Of a DNA stretch of 64,000 nt, positions 57,154-64,000 are shown in pieces. Position 1 is the first letter of the stretch; each line of letters starts with the position of its first letter. Source of the DNA: Enterobacter sichuanensis (GTDB taxonomy: Bacteria > Pseudomonadota > Gammaproteobacteria > Enterobacterales > Enterobacteriaceae); NCBI RefSeq assembly GCF_002939185.1, contig NZ_POVL01000002.1, positions 1 to 64,000 on the forward strand, in the 5' to 3' direction. Below the pieces are notes generated by a model that was not told where the DNA came from, did not search any database, and worked only from the letters and a program-made list of their open reading frames with translations. The position numbers were made by a program, and so were the translations under genes.

Positions 57154-58014
57154 ATGTGGCAGGCTATCAGTCATCTTTTAAGTGAGCAACTGGGTGAAGG
57201 TGAAATCGAACTGCGTAACGAACTGCCAGGCGGAGAGATCCACGCCGCGTGGCATTTACGCTACGCAGGCCGCGATCTCTTCGTAAAATGCGATGAACGT
57301 GAGCTTCTTCCAATATTTACCGCCGAAGCTGACCAGCTGGAGCTGTTGTCCCGCAGCAAAACGGTGACGGTTCCGCAGGTCCTGGCCGTGGGTAGTGACC
57401 GCGACTACAGCTTTCTGGTGATGGAATATCTCCCTGCCCGTCCGCTGGATGCCCATAACGCCTTCATTCTCGGCCAGCAGTTAGCGCGACTTCATCAATG
57501 GAGCGACCAGCCGCAGTTTGGTCTCGATTTCGACAACGATCTCTCCACCACCCCTCAGCCCAACGCCTGGCAGCGCCGCTGGTCGACGTTTTTTGCCGAG
57601 CAACGCATTGGCTGGCAGCTTGAGCTGGCCGCTGAGAAAGGGCTGGAATTTGGCAATATTGATGCCATCGTCGAACACGTTCAGCAGCGTCTGGCCTCCC
57701 ACCAGCCGCAGGCATCTCTGCTGCACGGTGATTTATGGTCCGATAACTGCGCGCTGGGGCCCAACGGTCCCTATATCTACGACCCGGCCTGTTACTGGGG
57801 TGACAGAGAGTGCGATCTGGCCATGCTGCCGCTGCATCCTGAGCAGCCGCCGCAAATATACGACGGGTACCAGTCCGTTTCCCCCCTGCCGCACGGTTTC
57901 CTCGATCGTCAACCGGTGTATCAGCTGTATACGCTGATGAACCGCGCCATCCTCTTTGGTGGCGAACACCTTGTGAACGCCCAGCGGGCGCTCGAACGCA
58001 TGCTTGCTGCCTGA
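57154..58014 (+). CDS. yniA: fructosamine kinase-family protein YniA
   Basis: A 286-residue aminoglycoside-phosphotransferase-fold kinase, same length as E. coli YniA. It has the catalytic loop LLHGDLWSDNCA (Asp about 192) and the metal-binding DPACYWGDRECDLAM. Family members phosphorylate ketosamines (ribulosamine or fructosamine) to promote deglycation; the in-cell substrate here is unproven. It is convergent with yniB. Confidence 0.93.
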   Translation: MWQAISHLLSEQLGEGEIELRNELPGGEIHAAWHLRYAGRDLFVKCDERELLPIFTAEADQLELLSRSKTVTVPQVLAVGSDRDYSFLVMEYLPARPLDAHNAFILGQQLARLHQWSDQPQFGLDFDNDLSTTPQPNAWQRRWSTFFAEQRIGWQLELAAEKGLEFGNIDAIVEHVQQRLASHQPQASLLHGDLWSDNCALGPNGPYIYDPACYWGDRECDLAMLPLHPEQPPQIYDGYQSVSPLPHGFLDRQPVYQLYTLMNRAILFGGEHLVNAQRALERMLAA

Positions 58015-58023
58015 CAACAAAAC

Positions 58024-58043
58024 GGGTGGCCTGAACGCCACCC
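58024..58043. terminator. hairpin between the convergent yniA and yniB
   Basis: Perfect stem GGGTGGC / GCCACCC with a six-base loop, placed between the two stop codons. T-runs are weak on both sides. Confidence 0.5.
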
Positions 58044-58050
58044 TTATCGC

Positions 58051-58587
58051 TTACAGAAAACCAAGCAGTGAGAAGAAGAAATACCCCGCCACAATGACGA
58101 TCGCAGGAAGAATATAGAGCGGGAAGATCTGCAGAAAAATGGAGTGACGCGGAACCACAATCCGTGACTCAATCTGTTCCCGGGTCATCCTTTCCGGGCC
58201 TTTGGCCTGCTCGAGAATCATCTGATCTTCAACCCCTTCACGAAGAAAACGCGTCTGACGGCTCATTCGTGCGCCGGAGGCCTGCAACGCCATGGCGATA
58301 AAGATCAGCGCATAGATAATCCAGAACCCGATATTGAGTTGCTGATGAAAGTCCGGCGTGGGGGAGTTGAACCAGAAGACATTCAAAAATGGCGTGTTAA
58401 AACGCATCATCTCAATCATGACATGCGCAAAATCAAGCATGACCGCATTTATACCCGGCTGTTTTTCGCTGTGATCGTACATGAACTTGAGCACAGAAAT
58501 CAGCGTAGAAATAACGGCGGGAATAAAAATCACCCAGCCAGCAACCCGTTTTAAGACCGCAATGCGTCCAGCTTGTTGATACGTCAT
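58051..58587 (-). CDS. yniB: inner-membrane protein YniB
   Basis: A 178-residue protein with three or four predicted membrane spans (about 13-32, 85-105, 150-175) and a conserved RMTREQIESRIVVPRHS loop. It matches E. coli YniB in length and position. Function unknown. Confidence 0.9.
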   Translation of the reverse strand: MTYQQAGRIAVLKRVAGWVIFIPAVISTLISVLKFMYDHSEKQPGINAVMLDFAHVMIEMMRFNTPFLNVFWFNSPTPDFHQQLNIGFWIIYALIFIAMALQASGARMSRQTRFLREGVEDQMILEQAKGPERMTREQIESRIVVPRHSIFLQIFPLYILPAIVIVAGYFFFSLLGFL

Positions 58588-58735
58588 CAGTTCCTCTTCA
58601 TAAAGACGCGTTATTTGTGCCTAAGTCTACCTGCTGGTCATCAATTTCGCCCGCTCTTTAAAAGCAATATGCTAAATTGCAGAGTGTGCTTAGCACGTAT
58701 CGTCTGTCGAACACCCTGGATAAGGAGACGTTGTG

Positions 58736-59407
58736 ATGTCGACACCGCGCCAAATTCTTGCCGCAATTTTTGACATGGATGGATTACTGATCGATTCCGA
58801 GCCGTTGTGGGATCGCGCTGAACTGGACGTCATGGCCAGTCTGGGCGTTGATATCAACCGCCGTAATGAACTTCCTGATACGCTGGGTCTGCGCATCGAC
58901 ATGGTGGTGGACCTGTGGTTTGCCCAACAGCCGTGGGTGGGCCCCGACCGTGATGAAGTGACCGCCCGTATTATCAGCCGCGCGATTTCCCTGGTGGAAG
59001 AGAACAGGCCGCTGCTGCCCGGCGTACGTGATGCCGTCGCGCTGTGCAAGGCTCAGGGGCTGAAGGTCGGCCTGGCCTCCGCCTCCCCGCTGCACATGCT
59101 GGAAAAAGTGCTCACCATGTTTGAGCTGCGCGACAGTTTCGACGCCCTGGCGTCCGCTGAAAAATTGCCTTACAGCAAGCCGCATCCTCAGGTCTATCTG
59201 GACTGCGCCGCGAAACTGGGCCTGGATCCCCTTAACTGTGTGGCGCTGGAAGATTCCGTTAACGGTATGGTGGCGTCCAAAGCCGCGCGGATGCGTTCCA
59301 TTGTGGTGCCCGCTGAAGAGGGCCGTCACGATCCCCGGTTTGCCCTGGCCGATGTGAAGCTCACGTCACTGACAGAGCTCACGGCGCGACACCTGCTGGG
59401 CGGTTAA
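58736..59407 (+). CDS. hxpB: HAD hexitol phosphatase HxpB (YniC)
   Basis: A 223-residue HAD-family phosphatase with Asp13 and Asp15 (IFDMDGLLIDSEP), SASPLHM, the Lys of YSKPHPQVY and the acidic LEDSVNG. E. coli HxpB acts on 2-deoxyglucose 6-phosphate and hexitol phosphates. The ATG at 58736 has AAGGAG eight bases upstream; a GTG one codon before it is an alternative. Confidence 0.95.
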   Translation: MSTPRQILAAIFDMDGLLIDSEPLWDRAELDVMASLGVDINRRNELPDTLGLRIDMVVDLWFAQQPWVGPDRDEVTARIISRAISLVEENRPLLPGVRDAVALCKAQGLKVGLASASPLHMLEKVLTMFELRDSFDALASAEKLPYSKPHPQVYLDCAAKLGLDPLNCVALEDSVNGMVASKAARMRSIVVPAEEGRHDPRFALADVKLTSLTELTARHLLGG

Positions 59408-59476
59408 CCCTTATCGCCGGTTTGTGACAAACAGTTACACCGTCACCTCTTCCGCCTACTGTATAAAAACCCTATA

Positions 59477-59492
59477 CTGTATGAATTGACAG
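59477..59492. promoter_or_regulatory. LexA box of ydjM
   Basis: CTGTATGAATTGACAG has the CTG-N10-CAG form of SOS boxes. A partial second box (CTGTATAAAAACC) begins at about 59459. In E. coli ydjM is a LexA target. Confidence 0.8.
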
Positions 59493-59508
59493 TTTCGTGG
59501 GTTTTATC

Positions 59509-60099
59509 ATGACGGCGGAAGGCCACCTGCTTTTTTCTATTGCGTGTGCAGTATTTGCCAAAAATGCTGAACTCACCCCCGTGCTGGCACAGGGGGACTG
59601 GTGGCATATTGTCCCTTCCGCCGTATTAACCTGTCTGCTGCCCGACATCGACCACCCGAAATCCTTCCTCGGACAACGTCTGAAGTGGGTGTCAAAACCC
59701 ATCGCCCGCGCGTTCGGCCACCGGGGATTTACCCACAGTCTGCTGGCCGTATTTGGCCTGCTGACGCTGTTCTATTTAAAAGTGCCCGAAAGCTGGATAG
59801 TGCCTGCGGATGCCATTCAGGGCATGGTGCTGGGTTATCTGAGCCATATTCTCGCCGATATGCTGACGCCTGCGGGCGTGCCGCTGCTGTGGCCCTGCCG
59901 CTGGCGTTTTCGTTTTCCCATCCTGGTTCCACAGAAAGGTAACCAGCTTGAGCGCGCATTGTGCATGGCGCTATTTGCTTACGCCGTCTGGATGCCGCAA
60001 ACATTGCCCGAAAACAGTGCAGTCCGCTGGTCGTCCCAGATGATTAATTCGCTGCAATTTCAGTTCAATCGTTTTATTCATCACCAGATTGAACAGTAA
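59509..60099 (+). CDS. ydjM: SOS-induced inner-membrane protein YdjM
   Basis: A 196-residue membrane-bound metal-dependent hydrolase-family protein (YbcI/YdjM type), same length as in E. coli. It has metal-ligand-like LPDIDHPKS, GHRGFTHSL and HILADMLTPAG motifs and about four membrane spans. The substrate is unknown. The ATG at 59509 is the family start; a GTG at 59497 is the longer alternative. A LexA box lies directly upstream. Confidence 0.93.
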   Translation: MTAEGHLLFSIACAVFAKNAELTPVLAQGDWWHIVPSAVLTCLLPDIDHPKSFLGQRLKWVSKPIARAFGHRGFTHSLLAVFGLLTLFYLKVPESWIVPADAIQGMVLGYLSHILADMLTPAGVPLLWPCRWRFRFPILVPQKGNQLERALCMALFAYAVWMPQTLPENSAVRWSSQMINSLQFQFNRFIHHQIEQ

Positions 60100-60226
60100 A
60101 CCAACAAAATCATCCCATTTGTCATAACCCATTCCATTTGGATATAAGCGCTACATCACACTTCTGCTAACCTTCCGCCAACAGGATCGGTAAAAACCGG
60201 CCCGATAATAAATCAGGAGAACGGGG

Positions 60227-61618
60227 ATGAATTTTCCACTCATCGCGAACGTCGTTGTGTTCGTTGTATTGCTATTGCTTCTCGCGCAGACGCGCCACAA
60301 ACAGTGGAGCCTGGCGAAGAAAGTGCTGGTCGGTCTGGCCATGGGTGTCGTATTTGGTCTGGCATTACAGGCAATTTATGGCTCCGATAATCCAGTTCTG
60401 AAAGATTCTATTCAGTGGTTCAACATTGTCGGTAACGGCTATGTTCAGCTGCTGCAGATGATCGTTATGCCGCTGGTGTTCGCCTCTATTCTGAGCGCCG
60501 TTGCGCGCCTGCATAACGCCACTCAACTGGGCAAAATCAGTTTCCTGACCATCGGTACGCTGCTGTTTACCACGCTGATTGCCGCGCTGGTGGGTGTGCT
60601 GGTGACCAACCTGTTTGGCCTGACGGCCGAAGGTCTGGTTCAGGGCAGTGCTGAAACGGCGCGTCTGACCGCGATTCAGACCAACTACGTAGGTAAAGTG
60701 GCTGACCTGACCGTGCCGCAAATGGTGCTTTCCTTCATTCCGAAGAACCCGTTTGCTGACCTGACCGGCGCGAACCCAACCTCCATCATCAGCGTGGTGA
60801 TTTTCGCCGCGTTCCTGGGCGTGGCGGCGCTGAAGCTGCTGAAAGACGACGCGCCAAAAGGCGAGCGCGTGCTGACCGCCATCGATACCCTGCAAAGCTG
60901 GGTGATGAAGCTGGTACGTCTGGTGATGCAGTTAACCCCATATGGCGTGCTGGCGCTGATGACCAAAGTGGTCGCTGGCTCTAACCTGCAGGACATTATC
61001 AAGCTGGGAAGTTTCGTCGTCGCCTCTTACCTGGGTCTGGGCATCATGTTCGTGGTGCACGGTATCCTGCTGGGTGTGAATGGCGTCAGCCCGCTGAAAT
61101 ACTTCCGTAAAGTCTGGCCAGTGCTGACCTTTGCCTTCACCAGCCGTTCCAGCGCCGCGTCTATTCCACTGAACGTGGAAGCGCAGACCCGTCGTCTGGG
61201 CGTGCCTGAGTCTATCGCCAGCTTCTCGGCCTCGTTTGGTGCAACCATTGGTCAGAACGGTTGCGCAGGCCTCTACCCGGCGATGCTGGCGGTGATGGTC
61301 GCGCCAACGGTGGGGATTAACCCGCTGGATCCGGTCTGGATCGCCACGCTGGTCGGGATTGTGACCGTGAGCTCCGCAGGTGTTGCGGGCGTTGGCGGTG
61401 GCGCAACTTTCGCCGCGCTGATTGTTCTGCCAGCGCTGGGCCTGCCGGTTACGCTAGTCGCCCTGCTGATCTCCGTAGAACCGCTGATCGACATGGGCCG
61501 TACCGCGCTGAACGTCAGCGGCTCAATGACCGCCGGTACGCTGACCAGCCAGTGGCTGAAGCAGACTGACAAAACGATTCTGGAAAGTGAAGACGACGCC
61601 GAGCTGGCGCACCGTTAA
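60227..61618 (+). CDS. tcyP: L-cystine:proton/sodium symporter TcyP (YdjN)
   Basis: A 463-residue DAACS-family transporter, same length as E. coli TcyP. It has about eight spans plus re-entrant loops: [18 protein letters not shown] (HP1 Ser-rich), [17 protein letters not shown] (motif before HP2) and [17 protein letters not shown]. It imports cystine and is CysB-controlled in E. coli. AGGAGAACGGGG precedes the ATG. Confidence 0.95.
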   Translation: MNFPLIANVVVFVVLLLLLAQTRHKQWSLAKKVLVGLAMGVVFGLALQAIYGSDNPVLKDSIQWFNIVGNGYVQLLQMIVMPLVFASILSAVARLHNATQLGKISFLTIGTLLFTTLIAALVGVLVTNLFGLTAEGLVQGSAETARLTAIQTNYVGKVADLTVPQMVLSFIPKNPFADLTGANPTSIISVVIFAAFLGVAALKLLKDDAPKGERVLTAIDTLQSWVMKLVRLVMQLTPYGVLALMTKVVAGSNLQDIIKLGSFVVASYLGLGIMFVVHGILLGVNGVSPLKYFRKVWPVLTFAFTSRSSAASIPLNVEAQTRRLGVPESIASFSASFGATIGQNGCAGLYPAMLAVMVAPTVGINPLDPVWIATLVGIVTVSSAGVAGVGGGATFAALIVLPALGLPVTLVALLISVEPLIDMGRTALNVSGSMTAGTLTSQWLKQTDKTILESEDDAELAHR

Positions 61619-61631
61619 TCACTGTAGAAAT

Positions 61632-61660
61632 AAAAAAACCGCCTGATGGCGGTTTTTTTT
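61632..61660. terminator. bidirectional terminator between tcyP and cedA
   Basis: Stem ACCGCC / GGCGGT with a TGAT loop, flanked by A7 and T8, between convergent genes. Confidence 0.92.
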
Positions 61661-61667
61661 ATGACTG

Positions 61668-61907
61668 TTATTCTTCAACCTCTTCATCCTGGCGTATCTG
61701 CATCGCCCACCGCTGCGCGGACTCCGGCACCGTAAACACGGGGGAACGACGGAAGTGCTCACCGATCAGCACAAAGGCCACGTATTTACCCCGCAGTTGC
61801 CAGACATCGCGAAACCCCTCCACTTTCAGGGCATGGTCAGGCGGCGCGGGCTCAACGCGGGGCACATAGCTAATAACCTGGCGGTTTTGTTGACGAAGAG
61901 GTTTCAT
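61668..61907 (-). CDS. cedA: cell division modulator CedA
   Basis: A 79-residue protein close to E. coli CedA (KPLRQQNR, SYVPR, RDVWQLRGKYVAFVL, FTVPESAQRWA). CedA binds RNA polymerase/DNA and counters the division block caused by over-replication. The start at 61907 matches E. coli; a GTG at 61922 gives five extra residues. It is convergent with tcyP and divergent from katE. Confidence 0.9.
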   Translation of the reverse strand: MKPLRQQNRQVISYVPRVEPAPPDHALKVEGFRDVWQLRGKYVAFVLIGEHFRRSPVFTVPESAQRWAMQIRQDEEVEE

Positions 61908-62110
61908 AAGCGACGGATTCACTAAAACAAATTCTTGAAGCAGGAAAATTCTATGATAGCCGATCCTGCCCCCACGCGTCGCGCCTTGCGTGTGGTTGAG
62001 CGTGCCTTTTACGCAGTCAGTATCTGAAAACTCTTAGTTCACCTGCCCTTTCCCTACATTGTTCTATAGTTAACAGGGTTTTTTAGGAATGAATAAAGGA
62101 GAAGCGTGCA
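61908..62110. promoter_or_regulatory. cedA / katE divergent region
   Basis: About 200 bases. TTGTTCTATAGTTAAC near 62058-62072 offers a -10 of the RpoS-favoured CTATAGT type for katE, about 45 bases before its start codon. No operator recognised. Confidence 0.4.
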
Positions 62111-64000
62111 ATGTCGAACAAAGATAAAACACATCAATCACCCATTCATGGCACCGAAGAATCGCAACCTGGGATGGACTCCCTTGCCCCTGAAGATGGC
62201 TCTCATCGCCCTTCCCCTGGCCCGTCCGCCCCAGGCGAGCAGCCTACCGCGCCGGGCAGTCTGAAATCACCGGACACCGGCAATGAGAAGCTGAAATCCC
62301 TCGATCCTCATCGCAAAGGCGGAGAAGGCTATGCGCTAACCACCAACCAGGGGGTGCGCATCGCTGACGACCAGAACTCCCTGCGCGCCGGGTCCCGCGG
62401 GCCAACCCTGCTGGAAGATTTTATCCTGCGGGAAAAAATTACCCACTTTGACCACGAACGCATACCGGAGCGCATCGTCCACGCGCGCGGCTCCGCTGCG
62501 CACGGCTACTTCCAGCCCTACAAGAGCCTGAAAGCGATCACCAAAGCGGACTTCCTCTCCGACCCGGACAAAATAACGCCGGTGTTCGTGCGTTTCTCCA
62601 CCGTTCAGGGCGGTGCGGGCTCGGCGGATACAGTGCGTGATATCCGCGGCTTCGCCACCAAGTTTTATACCGAAGAGGGTATTTTCGATCTGGTGGGTAA
62701 TAACACCCCGGTGTTTTTCATTCAGGATGCGCATAAATTTCCTGACTTTGTCCATGCGGTAAAACCGGAGCCCCACTGGGCCATACCGCAGGGACAAAGT
62801 GCGCACGACACCTTCTGGGACTATGTCTCTCTGCAGCCTGAAACCTTGCACAACGTGATGTGGGCGATGTCAGACCGCGGGATCCCCCGCAGTTACCGCA
62901 CCATGGAGGGGTTTGGCATTCACACCTTCCGGATGATCAACGCCGAGGGGAAAGCCACGTTTGTCCGTTTCCACTGGAAACCGGTGGCGGGTAAAGCCTC
63001 GCTGGTGTGGGATGAGGCGCAGAAACTGACCGGGCGCGACCCGGACTTCCATCGCCGGGAGCTGTGGGAGGCCATTGAAGCCGGCGACTTCCCGGAATAT
63101 GAACTGGGCCTGCAGCTGATCCCGGAAGAGGACGAATTTAAGTTCGATTTCGATCTCCTGGACCCGACCAAACTGATCCCGGAGGAGCTGGTGCCGGTTC
63201 AGCTGGTGGGTAAAATGGTGCTCAACCGCAACCCGGATAACTTCTTTGCCGAAAACGAACAGGCCGCCTTCCATCCCGGGCATATCGTGCCGGGGCTGGA
63301 CTTCACCAACGATCCGCTGTTACAGGGGCGCCTGTTCTCGTATACCGATACGCAGATCAGCCGTCTTGGCGGGCCGAACTTCCACGAGATCCCGATCAAC
63401 CGCCCCACCTGCCCGTATCACAACTTCCAGCGCGACGGGATGCACCGTCAGGATATTGATACCAACCCGGCCAACTATGAGCCGAACTCCATCAACGATA
63501 ACTGGCCGCGTGAAACCCCTCCGGCCCCAAAACGTGGTGGATTCGAATCGTATCAGGAGCGGATCGATGGCAACAAAATTCGCGAGCGCAGCCCGTCGTT
63601 CGGCGAGTATTACGCCCACCCTCGCCTGTTCTGGAACAGCCAGACGCCGATTGAACAGCAGCATATTATCGGCGGCTTCAGCTTCGAACTGAGCAAAGTG
63701 GTGCGCACGTATATCCGCGAGCGCGTAGTCGACCAGCTGGCGCATATTGATATTCAGCTTGCCCAGAGCGTGGCGGATAACCTGGGTATCACGCTGACCG
63801 ATGAACAGCGCAATCTTGCGCCGCCGAAAGAGGTTAACGGCATCAAGAAAGATCCGTCGCTGAGCCTGTACGCGGTGCCGGGAGGGTCGATCAAAGGCCG
63901 CGTGGTGGCGATCCTGCTGAACGACAAAACCCGCGCCAGCGACGTGCTGGGGATCATGCAGGCGCTGAAAACCAAAGGCGTACACGCCAAACTGCTTTAT
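62111..64000 (+). CDS. katE: catalase HPII (KatE), cut by the right edge
   Basis: The first 630 codons of a large-subunit monofunctional catalase; E. coli KatE has 753 residues, so about 120 are missing with the flavodoxin-like C-terminal domain. The distal haem residues His124 ([12 protein letters not shown]) and Asn197 (VGNNTPVFF) are present, as is the Tyr region [18 protein letters not shown]. It removes hydrogen peroxide in stationary phase and is RpoS-dependent in E. coli. AAAGGAGAAG lies nine bases before the ATG. The N-terminal extension differs slightly from E. coli in residues 1-40. Confidence 0.97.
   Translation, partial: MSNKDKTHQSPIHGTEESQPGMDSLAPEDGSHRPSPGPSAPGEQPTAPGSLKSPDTGNEKLKSLDPHRKGGEGYALTTNQGVRIADDQNSLRAGSRGPTLLEDFILREKITHFDHERIPERIVHARGSAAHGYFQPYKSLKAITKADFLSDPDKITPVFVRFSTVQGGAGSADTVRDIRGFATKFYTEEGIFDLVGNNTPVFFIQDAHKFPDFVHAVKPEPHWAIPQGQSAHDTFWDYVSLQPETLHNVMWAMSDRGIPRSYRTMEGFGIHTFRMINAEGKATFVRFHWKPVAGKASLVWDEAQKLTGRDPDFHRRELWEAIEAGDFPEYELGLQLIPEEDEFKFDFDLLDPTKLIPEELVPVQLVGKMVLNRNPDNFFAENEQAAFHPGHIVPGLDFTNDPLLQGRLFSYTDTQISRLGGPNFHEIPINRPTCPYHNFQRDGMHRQDIDTNPANYEPNSINDNWPRETPPAPKRGGFESYQERIDGNKIRERSPSFGEYYAHPRLFWNSQTPIEQQHIIGGFSFELSKVVRTYIRERVVDQLAHIDIQLAQSVADNLGITLTDEQRNLAPPKEVNGIKKDPSLSLYAVPGGSIKGRVVAILLNDKTRASDVLGIMQALKTKGVHAKLLY

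Overview
The window reads as chromosome of a member of the Enterobacteriaceae, most like Enterobacter or a close relative (Lelliottia, Leclercia). Nearly all core genes match Escherichia coli proteins that I recall closely, in the same relative order as the E. coli ydiH-katE stretch near the replication terminus. Blocks not found there in E. coli K-12 are inserted between the core genes. Identities rest on remembered family sequences, not on a search. No tRNA, rRNA, CRISPR array, insertion sequence or prophage was seen.

Layout. (1) 1-3700: a C-terminal gene scrap at the left edge, then the blue-light/cold regulon: bluR and bluF on the minus strand and the divergent ycgZ-ymgA-ariR. Two TGTACA palindromes with the same half-site spacing lie in front of bluR and ycgZ. 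(2) 3700-6040: a formate dehydrogenase H paralogue with cysteine in place of selenocysteine, behind a sigma-54 type promoter. (3) 6083-15230: a fliB-like gene, then a five-gene chaperone-usher fimbrial operon followed by a LuxR-type gene with a receiver that lacks its phospho-aspartate. Two IprA-type winged-helix regulator genes stand upstream. Three copies of a GGTCTA-N4-TAGACC palindrome lie between operon and regulators. (4) 15267-20650: core ydiH, menI, ydiJ, ydiK and the sRNA gene rprA. (5) 20650-24430: a cytoplasmic family 3 glycosidase with its GPH-type sugar symporter. (6) 24660-29410: ppsA, ppsR, aroH. (7) 29570-35510: a complete haem uptake locus, hemP-hemR-hemS-hmuTUV, behind a Fur box. 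(8) 35470-41350: a LysR regulator and a divergent five-gene set for 3-hydroxybutyrate/acetoacetate use. (9) 41350-53973: selO, ydiV, nlpC, btuDEC, ihfA, pheTSM, rplT, rpmI, infC, thrS. (10) 54000-64000: two tiny membrane-protein genes (yncL-like and yniD), ydiY, pfkB, ydiZ, yniA, yniB, hxpB, ydjM, tcyP, cedA and the first 630 codons of katE.

How the parts work together. The haem genes cover outer-membrane capture, periplasmic binding, inner-membrane ABC import and a cytoplasmic haem-handling protein. The ketone-body block covers import, oxidation to acetoacetate, CoA activation and thiolytic cleavage to acetyl-CoA. ppsA and ppsR form an enzyme and its regulatory kinase/phosphorylase, and ppsA carries a Cra-like site. 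The translation cluster carries its usual devices: an ATT start codon on infC and a Phe-rich leader peptide plus attenuator before pheST. Stress-related genes are rprA (RcsB, RpoS), ydjM (LexA box) and katE (RpoS).

The least explained part is the fimbrial locus with its three-palindrome control region and paired IprA-like regulators. The yncL-yniD intergenic stretch, where a 15-bp inverted repeat buries the yniD start codon, comes next.
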